A stretch of 64,000 bases of DNA from Candidatus Limnocylindrales bacterium (GTDB lineage Bacteria; Moduliflexota; Moduliflexia; Moduliflexales; JAUQPW01). The DNA is taken from contig DATMBG010000034.1 of assembly GCA_035559535.1 (NCBI GenBank), positions 21,215-85,214 on the forward strand. The letters are read 5' to 3'. Of the stretch, positions 44,414 through 52,460 are shown piece after piece (the stretch's first letter is position 1; every line of letters starts with the position of its first letter). The notes beneath the pieces are model-generated. The model made no database searches and was not told the DNA's origin. It saw only the letters and a program-made list of their open reading frames with translations. The position numbers were made by a program, and so were the translations under genes.

Positions 44414-45865
44414 ATGAAACGATGGTATCTGGTTATAGGGGTGTTGACATTAAGTCTATTACTTCCCTTTACGATTCCTTATGCCGTTGAAGAAGCGGAG
44501 TATCTTCTCCAACGGCTCCGGAGTGACGACCCTGATGAAAGGGAAGAAGCTATAGAAGCCCTGGGGCAATATCAAGACCCGACTCTTATCGAGCCCCTGG
44601 CAGAAATCATGCTAAAACACAAGACTGCAGAGGTGCGGAGTGCGGCAGCTATCGTCCTTTTCAGAATGGGCAATGAAAAATCTCGAGATGCCTTCCTGAA
44701 AGCCCTCAAAGATCCGGATATCAGTGTCCGACTTATTGCCTCCGGAGCTTTATACAAATTCGGGGATCCAAAGGCTTTAGATCTCCTCGCCAAAGCTTTA
44801 AAAGATCCCAGTCAAGAGATCAGATTTTCTGCCGTAGCCATTCTCTCCGAGCTGGGAGATGCCAGGAGTATCGAGCTTTTAAAAACCGTCCTTCAAGATC
44901 CAGATCAGGATATTCGAGACTTAGCCCAGGAGACCCTGGAGATGATCACTTCCACCCTCCTTCAGGCGGTAAAAACAGATAATCCTCCCACTGTGGACGG
45001 AGTGGCAGAAGATCCGGCCTGGGCACAGGCCAGGCCTTTAGAGGTTGCAACCGAGATAAAGGCCCGAGAAGGGCCTACAGTTACTTTAAAGGCTCTTCAA
45101 AAGGATAGCAGACTCTACCTCCTGGCCATTTGGAAAGATGCCAGCCAGACCGAATCGATTCAACACAGGCCCTGGATTTATAACGGAACGACCTGGGAGC
45201 CTGGTAAAGAAGAAGAAGATCGACTGGCTATTATCTTCCCAATGACATCCATTCCTCCCTTCTCAACTTCGGACAGAGGGTGTACGGCCATGTGCCATAA
45301 GGCCAAAGCCATGCATACCAATACTCCCGCAGAACTGGCAGATCTCTGGATTTGGCGAGCCGCCCGTAGTAACCCTGTAGGACAGGCAGACGATTGGATG
45401 TTGGGACCCGGTCAGGATCCCAATTCAGATGGACGAAAACCGGATGCCATGGATGCCACCAAGATTAAAATTGATGGGGTGGAAGCTTATCGCCATGGTT
45501 ATACGCCTAATATTCAAGAACAGGAAAATAGACCCCTCTTCATGTTAAATCCCGATAAGGAACAGACGGGCCTTCCGGTCCTCCTGGCCGGTGAGGCCGT
45601 GGCCTTTAATCCAAAAAAGAAGTATAACAAGGGAGACTTCATCCCAGGTTATCTCGTTGCCCCTTTCACCGGGAGTCGTGGTGATATTCAAGCTAAAGGT
45701 GTCTATAAAGACGGTATCTGGACCGTAGAATTCTCCAGAGCTTTCAATACCGGACACCCGGACGATATCAAGTTTGAAGAGGGTAAAGAATACTTTTTTA
45801 GCTTAAAGGTATTTGACGGCAAAGAGTTTGCCACAGCTAAAGAGGTCTATAAGCTGAGATTCTAA
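44414..45865 (+). CDS. Exported fusion: HEAT repeats plus ethylbenzene-dehydrogenase-like haem domain
   Basis: The start is set at MKRWYLVIGV (44414), which begins a signal peptide ending near PYAVEE. Residues about 20-190 are four or five HEAT/PBS-lyase-like repeats (RSDDPDEREEAIEALGQYQD and similar). From about 195 the EB-dh/cytochrome-haem-b fold begins (TVDGVAEDPAWAQARPLEV). It has GCTAMCHKAK, a CX3CH motif often seen in this family, and ends PDDIKFEEGKEYFFSLKVFD. The family binds haem b in gamma subunits of molybdoenzymes, but none is nearby. The fusion suggests docking to a partner through HEAT repeats. Confidence 0.8.
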   Translation: MKRWYLVIGVLTLSLLLPFTIPYAVEEAEYLLQRLRSDDPDEREEAIEALGQYQDPTLIEPLAEIMLKHKTAEVRSAAAIVLFRMGNEKSRDAFLKALKDPDISVRLIASGALYKFGDPKALDLLAKALKDPSQEIRFSAVAILSELGDARSIELLKTVLQDPDQDIRDLAQETLEMITSTLLQAVKTDNPPTVDGVAEDPAWAQARPLEVATEIKAREGPTVTLKALQKDSRLYLLAIWKDASQTESIQHRPWIYNGTTWEPGKEEEDRLAIIFPMTSIPPFSTSDRGCTAMCHKAKAMHTNTPAELADLWIWRAARSNPVGQADDWMLGPGQDPNSDGRKPDAMDATKIKIDGVEAYRHGYTPNIQEQENRPLFMLNPDKEQTGLPVLLAGEAVAFNPKKKYNKGDFIPGYLVAPFTGSRGDIQAKGVYKDGIWTVEFSRAFNTGHPDDIKFEEGKEYFFSLKVFDGKEFATAKEVYKLRF

Positions 45866-45882
45866 ACCCCTCACCGTAAAAA

Positions 45883-45944
45883 GGTTGCAGAAAAAGTAGA
45901 GGCAACCCCTCCCAGATCCATCAGGATATGGCTTAGCCGGGAGG
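45883..45944. terminator. Weak hairpins between convergent genes
   Basis: GGTTGC (45883-45888) with GCAACC (45902-45907), then CCTCCC (45908-45913) with GGGAGG (45939-45944), lie in the 87-bp gap between the HEAT fusion and panC. Neither is followed by a T-run, so a role in transcription ending is only likely from position. Confidence 0.3.
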
Positions 45945-45952
45945 AGGAAGTA

Positions 45953-46807
45953 CTATAGGGAAACTATACAGTTGTCTATCAGTCGGGTTTTTCCCACCCT
46001 GGCAGCCAGTGCAATGAGTGCCCTGGAACTGATTTCTTTCAAATCTTCCAGTGTGGTCAGATCTGTAATAGCCACATATTCTAAAACCACCAGGGGTTCT
46101 TGGGCAATAAGTTCTCTCATCTTCGAGAGGATAACGGCGGTAGATCGCTCACCGTTTCGAATAAGTTTTTGGGCAAGGTCCAGGGATCGACTCAAAACCA
46201 GTGCGGCCTGGTGCTCTTGCTGACTCAGGTAGACATTGCGGGAACTAAGGGCCAATCCATCTGGCTCCCGAACCGTAGGGAGAACTTCGATCTGAATATC
46301 CATGTTCAGATCCTGAACCATCCGTTGGATAATTATGCTCTGTTGAGCGTCTTTTTGACCGAAGAAGGCAACATGGGGTTTTACGATATTAAAAAGTTTG
46401 GTGACCACGGTGGCAACCCCCCGGAAGTGTCCGGGACGAAATTGACCGCAAAGTTTATCCGATAAACCCGCCACCTCCACCCAGGTGGTATAACCTTTGG
46501 GGTACATATCCCTGGCAGTCGGTGCGAAAATAATGTCGGTTCCCTCAGAAGCTGCCAGAATACGATCCCGCTCAAAATCTCGAGGGTAGGTCTGATAATC
46601 TTCATGAGGCCCAAACTGGGTCGGATTGACAAACAGGCTCATAACCAGTAGATCACTTACCTTTCTGGCCGCCCGTAACAAACTCAGGTGGCCTTCGTGA
46701 AGGTATCCCATGGTGGGGACCAGGCCAATTCTTTTACCTTCTCGCCTTACCTGATCGGCAAGGGCCTGCATTTCTGGAATGCTAGAAATAACCCGGAGAT
46801 TTTGCAT
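45953..46807 (-). CDS. panC: Pantothenate synthetase
   Basis: The start is set at MQNLRVISS (46807); the longer open frame upstream is only translated octanucleotide repeat. The 284-residue protein has LVPTMGYLHEGHLSLLRAA (HxGH nucleotidyl-transferase motif), VSLFVNPTQFGPHEDY-like MSLFVNPTQFGP, RPGHFRGVATVVTKLF, FFGQKDAQQ and ALSSRNVYLS. It joins pantoate and beta-alanine with ATP. No Shine-Dalgarno sequence is present; the C-rich arm of the repeat ends nine bases before the ATG. It is last in a minus-strand run behind dapL. Confidence 0.95.
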   Translation of the reverse strand: MQNLRVISSIPEMQALADQVRREGKRIGLVPTMGYLHEGHLSLLRAARKVSDLLVMSLFVNPTQFGPHEDYQTYPRDFERDRILAASEGTDIIFAPTARDMYPKGYTTWVEVAGLSDKLCGQFRPGHFRGVATVVTKLFNIVKPHVAFFGQKDAQQSIIIQRMVQDLNMDIQIEVLPTVREPDGLALSSRNVYLSQQEHQAALVLSRSLDLAQKLIRNGERSTAVILSKMRELIAQEPLVVLEYVAITDLTTLEDLKEISSRALIALAARVGKTRLIDNCIVSL

Positions 46808-46816
46808 TGTGAAAAA

Positions 46817-46997
46817 GTGTGGGAGTATGGGAGTATGGGGGTATGGGGGTGTGGGAGTGTGGGAGTATGGAAGTGGGGAAGTATGGAGGTACGGAAGTAA
46901 GGGAGTATGGGGGTATAGCCGTTCCCCCACTCCCCTACTCCCCTACTCCCCTACTCCCACACCCCCACACCCTCACACTCCCATACTTCCCTACTTC
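46817..46997 (-). repeat. Octanucleotide inverted-repeat array (second locus)
   Basis: On the plus strand 46817-46916 is a run of 8-bp units (GGGAGTAT, GGGGGTAT, GGGAGTGT, GGAAGTAT) and 46923-46997 is the complementary C-rich run. On the coding (minus) strand the G-rich arm therefore follows the dapL stop within three bases, and the C-rich arm ends nine bases before the panC ATG. It has the same order and polarity as the array at 11432. Confidence 0.9.
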
Positions 46998-46999
46998 GA

Positions 47000-48166
47000 C
47001 TACAGAACTGACTTCATCCGCTCCACCGCCTCTTTTAATCGATCCACGCCTACGGTGATGGTCATACGAATATACCCTTCTCCGTACTGACCGAAGCCAT
47101 TACCCGGTGTGGTTACGATTCCCGCATTTTTAAGAAGATGGGCGGTGAAACCGGTTGAGGTAAATCCTGTAGGAACTGAAACCCAGACATAAAAAGTCGC
47201 CTGGGGCTTATTAACTTTTAAACCCAATTGCTGTAGCCCATCGACCAGTACATCCCGTCGTTCCTGATACATTTTTCTCATTTGAGCCACACATTCCTGG
47301 CTTCCTGTCAAGGCTTCGATTCCGGCATATTGGATGGCCTGGAAGATCCCCGAATCCAGGTTAGTTTTAACCGCACCCAAACCAGCCAGGATCTCAGGAT
47401 GGCCCACAACAAAGCCAATACGCCACCCGGTCATATTAAAGGTCTTGGATAGCGAATGAAATTCCACACCAACCTCTTTTGCTCCTGGGGCTTCCATAAA
47501 ACTCGGGGGAGGATTCCCGTCATAATACATTTCGGAATAAGGGGCATCGTGACAAACCAGGATGTTATATCGTTGGGCAAAATCCACGACTTTTTTAAAA
47601 TATTCCAACGGTGCAACGGCAGATGTTGGATTATTGGGGGAATTGAGATACATCAATCTGGCCCTTTGCCGAATATCCTCGGGAATACGTTCCAGATCGG
47701 GGAGAAATCCATTTTCCTCTAAAAGAGGCATCGTATAAGGAATGCCACCTGCCAGGACGGTTCCTGCCTGATAAACCGGATAACCCGGGTCTGGAACCAG
47801 CACGATATCCCCCGGATTAACAAAAGCCAGCGGAATATGCCCGATTCCTTCTTTGGAGCCGATCAGGGAAAGAACCTCTTTTTCTGGATCCAGATGGACT
47901 CTAAAACGGTTTTGATACCACTGGGCTACAGCCTGACGAAACTCCAGAAGTCCTTCGTAGGAGGGGTACTGATGGTTAGCCGGATTTTCTGCTGCCCGGT
48001 TCAAAGCCCGTATAATATGGGGGGGCGTGGGTTGGTCCGGATCTCCAATTCCCAGGTTGATGATATCGACCCCTCGGGCTCTGGCCTCTGCCTTCATTTT
48101 ATCAATTTCTGCAAACAAATAGGGCGGTAACTTTGTAAGCCGTTCCGCACGCTGAATTTTTAGCAT
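47000..48166 (-). CDS. dapL: LL-diaminopimelate aminotransferase-like PLP enzyme
   Basis: The start is set at MLKIQRAERL (48166). The 388-residue fold-type I aminotransferase has DIINLGIGDPDQPTPPHII, SYEGLLEFRQAVAQWY, YLNSPNNPTSAVA, HDAPYSEMYYD and the PLP lysine in SLSKTFNMTGWRIGF. The N-terminal pattern LPPYLFAEIDKMKAEARARG fits DapL, which makes LL-DAP from tetrahydrodipicolinate in one step for lysine and cell wall. A general aspartate/alanine-type aminotransferase is the alternative. Confidence 0.82.
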   Translation of the reverse strand: MLKIQRAERLTKLPPYLFAEIDKMKAEARARGVDIINLGIGDPDQPTPPHIIRALNRAAENPANHQYPSYEGLLEFRQAVAQWYQNRFRVHLDPEKEVLSLIGSKEGIGHIPLAFVNPGDIVLVPDPGYPVYQAGTVLAGGIPYTMPLLEENGFLPDLERIPEDIRQRARLMYLNSPNNPTSAVAPLEYFKKVVDFAQRYNILVCHDAPYSEMYYDGNPPPSFMEAPGAKEVGVEFHSLSKTFNMTGWRIGFVVGHPEILAGLGAVKTNLDSGIFQAIQYAGIEALTGSQECVAQMRKMYQERRDVLVDGLQQLGLKVNKPQATFYVWVSVPTGFTSTGFTAHLLKNAGIVTTPGNGFGQYGEGYIRMTITVGVDRLKEAVERMKSVL

Positions 48167-48180
48167 GGAAGGTCTCTGCC

Positions 48181-48253
48181 AAGAGGCAAGGAACAAAAAA
48201 CAAGAAGCAAGATCCTCCCGCTCGCGCTTTTTGCTCCCTGCTTCTTGCTTCTT
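48181..48253 (-). repeat. AAGCAAG-type palindrome between the deacetylase and dapL genes
   Basis: On the plus strand AAGAAGCAAG (48202-48211) is exactly complementary to CTTGCTTCTT (48244-48253). Looser pairing of GGAACAAAAAA with TTTTTGCTCCC lies inside. On the coding strand the purine-rich arm comes first, directly after the deacetylase stop, and the pyrimidine-rich arm faces the dapL start. Confidence 0.65.
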
Positions 48254-49393
48254 CTATCCTGCTCCAATAATAGGAAAAACTTCCTTCTTGATATATTTCA
48301 CAGACTTCTCCAACTCCTTCAAGATCTTATCCCGGTCTTGGGTTTTTAGTTTATACACAGGATCTCTAAGCTGGGTCCCTTGCAACCCCAACCGACCGGC
48401 TTCCGATAAGTAATCGGCCGGAAGCTCATCGGGAAGATCCGCCTCTCGATGATTCATGATCGCCCAGGCCAGGGTCCAGGCCCGGGCTACGTTATGGAGA
48501 TCATAACCCCCTCCTCCTAAAGCTATCCAGGGAAGACCGAATTTCCTCATCTCGGTAACCATCTGACAAAATCCATGGGTCGTTACATTGGCATGGGCCA
48601 GAGGATCCGTGCGGAAGGAGTCGACCCCTAACTGGGTGATGAGAATATCCGGTTGAAACACCTTAATTAAGGGAGGCACTATTTCTAAAAAGCCATATAC
48701 TACCACCTCATCGTCGGCTCCTGGAAAATAAGGAAGATTTACAGAATAACCCCTCCCCCGGTCTTTACCAATTTCATACTCAAACCCCGTTCCGGGAAAT
48801 AAAAAATACCCACTTTCATGGAGAGAAATGGTTAAAACCTGATCGGTATCGTAAAAAGCATTCTGGACTCCATCCCCATGATGAACATCCACATCAATAT
48901 AAGCAACCCGTTTACCCTGTTGCAAGAGGTAACAGATGGCAATCACCACATCATTAAAATAGCAAAACCCCGAAGCTCGGGACTTGGCTGCATGGTGAAG
49001 CCCCCCGGAGATATTAAAGGCAATATCGACTTCCCCTTGCCGGACTAACCGAGCTGCCTGTAGGGTGGCCCCGGTAACCAGAAGGGACCAGTCGTAAACC
49101 CCGGAAAATACGGGATTGTCCCCCGGACCCAATCCAAAATCAAGTCCCCATTCATAGGTCAAAAATCCAGAGTTTGCCTCTTCCACTACCTGGATATAGT
49201 GGGGATGATGGAACAAAGCAACTTCGTCCCGATCGGCCTTTTGGGCCGGGATTAAAGAACTGTTCGGAAGGTCTAGCAATCCATAGCTACGGATGAGATC
49301 GTAGGTTAACTTTAACCGGATCGGTTTTAGGGGATGCTCAGGACCATAGCTATAACTTGCAAATTCATCTGAGTAAATAAAAGCGGTTTTCAT
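48254..49393 (-). CDS. Histone-deacetylase-family protein (AcuC-like)
   Basis: The 379-residue protein has SYGPEHPLKPIRLKLTYDLI, ISGGLHHAAKSRASGFCYFND (catalytic His pair), the zinc ligands in YIDVDVHHGDGVQNAF and LGVDSFRTDPLAH, and LGGGGYDLHNVARAW. It removes acetyl groups from lysines; AcuC deacetylates acetyl-CoA synthetase. No acs gene is in view. It is 4 bp behind the upstream gene's stop, so they are co-transcribed. Confidence 0.92.
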   Translation of the reverse strand: MKTAFIYSDEFASYSYGPEHPLKPIRLKLTYDLIRSYGLLDLPNSSLIPAQKADRDEVALFHHPHYIQVVEEANSGFLTYEWGLDFGLGPGDNPVFSGVYDWSLLVTGATLQAARLVRQGEVDIAFNISGGLHHAAKSRASGFCYFNDVVIAICYLLQQGKRVAYIDVDVHHGDGVQNAFYDTDQVLTISLHESGYFLFPGTGFEYEIGKDRGRGYSVNLPYFPGADDEVVVYGFLEIVPPLIKVFQPDILITQLGVDSFRTDPLAHANVTTHGFCQMVTEMRKFGLPWIALGGGGYDLHNVARAWTLAWAIMNHREADLPDELPADYLSEAGRLGLQGTQLRDPVYKLKTQDRDKILKELEKSVKYIKKEVFPIIGAG

Positions 49394-49397
49394 ATAC

Positions 49398-50456
49398 CTA
49401 GTCCTCTTCGAAATATTTTTTTAGATTTCCAATTTTAAACTCCATCCGAACACTTCCTTCCTGCTTCTGTACCTCATTGGACCAACTTAATCCTTCGAGA
49501 AATAAACGCCCCTTTAAAAATGCCCCCAGGAGCTGAATCTCTTTCTCTAAAAAACCTAAACGGCCGGGATCTTCTGGAAAGACATCCAAAACCCCCGTCA
49601 GGGAATTTTCATCAACCAGATCAAAGGATAAGGCAGCTTTATGAACCTGACCCCAGGAGAGTATCGTTCCAAATTCGGCCAGATTTTTATCATTCTGGAT
49701 GAGTTTAGTTAATCGTCCTTGATTATTATCCGCCAGAAGAAGTCCATCGTTTTTCCCCTTTATAAAAGGTTCATAAAAGGGATAAGAATGGGATATTTCC
49801 TTTGAGCGCAGGAGTTTCTTAACAGTATCTGCCGTCGAACCCAGCAGAAGCTTACCATCCCCAAAGGAGTAAGCAGTAATTCCCCTTTCAACTCCCTCTT
49901 TTTTGGCCAGGGAAACAATGGGATACCCTTGAAACACCTCGCGATTAAAACTCTTATCTACTTTAGAGGATTCTTTCGGATTGCCCTGATCCTTCAGGAT
50001 CATTTGTTCTATTAAAGGACCCAGGACCTTGTTTTCTAAGTCGGGAATCGTCTTGGCTTTCATCCTCACCGGATTCCCTTTGAGGGAAAAGGTAAAATCA
50101 AAGTTCTCCCGAACATATCCCGTTACGATTCCATACTCCAGTTTATCGGCTCCTTGACCGGCATCAGAAGGAAAGGCCACGATCAAAGATTCCCCTGAAA
50201 TAAGGGAGAGGATGTTCTGACCGGTCTGCCTGGATATCCTTCCATCGCTAAGCTTTTCCAGGGCTCTTCCGGTCAATGCTCCAACTCCGGGATCATTTTT
50301 ATTGGCTTTAAAGAGAAAGGTAATAACCGAACCCTCCGGAATATAATCCGAAGTACGATCTGTTTTGGCAAGGGACAGATCCAGTCGGTAGAGTAAAACG
50401 AGGACTCCCATTAAAACCCAGAAAATTAATCTTATATTATTTTCCTTAGAGTTCAT
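49398..50456 (-). CDS. Exported or anchored protein of unknown function
   Basis: The start is set at MNSKENNIRL (50456). The 352-residue product has an N-terminal hydrophobic segment (LIFWVLMGVLVLLYRLDLSLA) and then a soluble domain with DYIPEGSVITFLFKANKNDP, YSFGDGKLLLGSTADTVKK and KNDGLLLADNNQGRL. The layout resembles DUF3352-type periplasmic proteins, but I do not assign it. It ends 4 bp before the deacetylase gene. Confidence 0.6.
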   Translation of the reverse strand: MNSKENNIRLIFWVLMGVLVLLYRLDLSLAKTDRTSDYIPEGSVITFLFKANKNDPGVGALTGRALEKLSDGRISRQTGQNILSLISGESLIVAFPSDAGQGADKLEYGIVTGYVRENFDFTFSLKGNPVRMKAKTIPDLENKVLGPLIEQMILKDQGNPKESSKVDKSFNREVFQGYPIVSLAKKEGVERGITAYSFGDGKLLLGSTADTVKKLLRSKEISHSYPFYEPFIKGKNDGLLLADNNQGRLTKLIQNDKNLAEFGTILSWGQVHKAALSFDLVDENSLTGVLDVFPEDPGRLGFLEKEIQLLGAFLKGRLFLEGLSWSNEVQKQEGSVRMEFKIGNLKKYFEED

Positions 50457-50634
50457 GAAATTATTATAGCTAATTCTCAATGTGGGGTCAAGGAAAGAAG
50501 AAGGTGAATATTCTCTTGCCTGAAATCTCTAAGGTGGTTATAGTTAATTTTAAGTCAGGAATCGATAGGAACGGCTCAATCCGGGTTTGTTTATCAAGAA
50601 TAACTTCAGTCTTTATCCATAAGGAGGAGTGAAC

Positions 50635-52329
50635 ATGATAGCATTTTGGGGTGGTCTCATTCTGGCCGGGCTTACGATACTTTCTCGAGAAGTTTATGCA
50701 CAGGATCGATCGCAGGCTCGATCCATGGTTATTTCGAAATACGGTATTGTGGCTACCGAGCATCCCCTTGCCTCCCAAGTCGGAGCCATGATTTTGGTAC
50801 AAGGAGGACACGCCGTAGACGCAGCCGTTGCGGCCAACGCTGTGATGGGTCTGGTGGCACCTATGAGTAATGGAATCGGTGGGGATCTATTTGCCATGGT
50901 CTACGAGGCAAAGAGTGGAAGCCTCTATGGCCTGAATGCAAGTGGCTGGGCTCCGGCCGGACTCAGCATCGACCGATTGAAAAGTAAAGGCATTTCTACT
51001 ATGCCCCAGCGGGGAATTCATTCGGTTACGGTACCCGGTGCGGTGGACGGTTGGGATAAACTCCTGGATCGTTTTGGGCGGATGAAGTTCAAAGAGGTAC
51101 TGGCCCCGGCCATTCGCTACGCCGAAGAAGGTTTTCCGGTTACCGAGTGGGTGAGTGGAGCCTGGCTTGCCAGTGAGCCTGTTTTGCAGGAAGATGCCAA
51201 TGCGTCACGTCTTTACTTACCCGAAGGTCGCGCGCCTCGTGTAGGAGAGATCTTCCGAAATCCAGATCTGGCGAGATCCTACAGTCAGATTGCCGGGCAA
51301 GGACGGGATGCTTTTTATAAAGGAGAAATTGCCCAACGCATCGTGACATTTTCAGAGCGTCAGGGAGGAACTCTAACCGCTCAAGATCTGGCCGGGTTTT
51401 CAAGCGAATGGGTCGAACCCATCTCAACTTCCTATCGGGGTTGGATGATCTATGAACTGCCACCCAACGGTCAAGGGATCGCCGCCCTGGAGATGTTGAA
51501 TTTGATGGAAAACTTTCCAATACCCGAGTTCGGTCATAATTCAACCCAGGCCCTGCATGTCCTGATTGAATCCAAGAAACTGGCCTATGCAGATCTGATT
51601 CGTTATGTGGCCGACCCCAAATTCAGTAAAGTTCCGGTAGCCGAAATTCTTTCCAAAGATTACGCCCGGCAACGGGCCAGACAAATCGACATGGACAAGG
51701 CCAACCCTCAGGTCGAATCCGGTAAACCGTTTCAGATCGGGGATGATACCATTTATTTGTGTGTTGTGGACCGGGAAGGAAACATGGTTTCCCTCATTCA
51801 GAGTAACTACATGAGTTTTGGTTCGGGACTGGTAGCCGATGGAACCGGGTTTGCCCTACAGAACCGGGGGGGTTTGTTTAGCTTCGATCCGGGCCATCCC
51901 AATGCACTGATGGGGCGGAAGCGTCCTCTACATACCATCATTCCTGCCTTTATGACCCGAGAGAACTTGCGTATTGCCTTCGGGATTATGGGTGGTTGGA
52001 ACCAGGCCCAGGCTCATGCCCAGTTCGTATCCAACATTGTAGACCATCACATGAACATTCAGGCAGCCCTCGAAGCGGCCCGATTTACCAAGATGACCTT
52101 TGAGGGTTATGACGTACAGATGGAGGCCCGGATACCCGCTCAGGTCCGCGCCGGGCTGGAAGCCAAAGGGCATCAAATTCTGCTACGTGGGGATTTTTCA
52201 TCGCAAATGGGAGGTGGACAGGCGGTTTTACGGGATTTTGCTACGGGAATCAACTACGGAGCCTCAGATCCGCGAAAAGACGGTGCCGCCATACCGGAAC
52301 CACTGCCGGAAAGGCAAGTCAGAAACTAA
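50635..52329 (+). CDS. ggt: Gamma-glutamyltransferase-family Ntn hydrolase
   Basis: ATG 50635 has GGAGG seven bases upstream. The 564-residue precursor has a signal peptide ending EVYAQ, then ATEHPLASQVGAMILVQGGHA and APMSNGIGGDLFAMVY. The self-cleavage and nucleophile site is DDTIYLCVVDREGNMVSLIQ (Thr372), and downstream are LQNRGGLFSFDPGHPN and GRKRPLHTIIPAF. It is exported and processed into two subunits. It cleaves gamma-glutamyl compounds such as glutathione; the DDTxYL variant also occurs in acylase-like members. Confidence 0.9.
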   Translation: MIAFWGGLILAGLTILSREVYAQDRSQARSMVISKYGIVATEHPLASQVGAMILVQGGHAVDAAVAANAVMGLVAPMSNGIGGDLFAMVYEAKSGSLYGLNASGWAPAGLSIDRLKSKGISTMPQRGIHSVTVPGAVDGWDKLLDRFGRMKFKEVLAPAIRYAEEGFPVTEWVSGAWLASEPVLQEDANASRLYLPEGRAPRVGEIFRNPDLARSYSQIAGQGRDAFYKGEIAQRIVTFSERQGGTLTAQDLAGFSSEWVEPISTSYRGWMIYELPPNGQGIAALEMLNLMENFPIPEFGHNSTQALHVLIESKKLAYADLIRYVADPKFSKVPVAEILSKDYARQRARQIDMDKANPQVESGKPFQIGDDTIYLCVVDREGNMVSLIQSNYMSFGSGLVADGTGFALQNRGGLFSFDPGHPNALMGRKRPLHTIIPAFMTRENLRIAFGIMGGWNQAQAHAQFVSNIVDHHMNIQAALEAARFTKMTFEGYDVQMEARIPAQVRAGLEAKGHQILLRGDFSSQMGGGQAVLRDFATGINYGASDPRKDGAAIPEPLPERQVRN

Positions 52330-52460
52330 AAAAGGAATAGGACGAACCCCTGGAAAGTAATAGATCCCCTGGAATTTACCCAGGACAGAGCTTTCTGAGG
52401 CCGGTTTTTTGGACCTGATCCCTCCGACTCCTCTTCCCCCGGGTGAAGGCCCCTAGAAGA

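Noticed and set aside
45289..45310. CX3CH in the HEAT fusion as a c-type haem site
   Set aside because: Standard c-type attachment is CXXCH. The family binds haem b, so covalent haem is not claimed.
46808..46930. Extended N-terminus of PanC through the repeat
   Set aside because: Pantothenate synthetases start near MQNLRVISS. The extra 41 residues are translated octanucleotide repeat with no homology.
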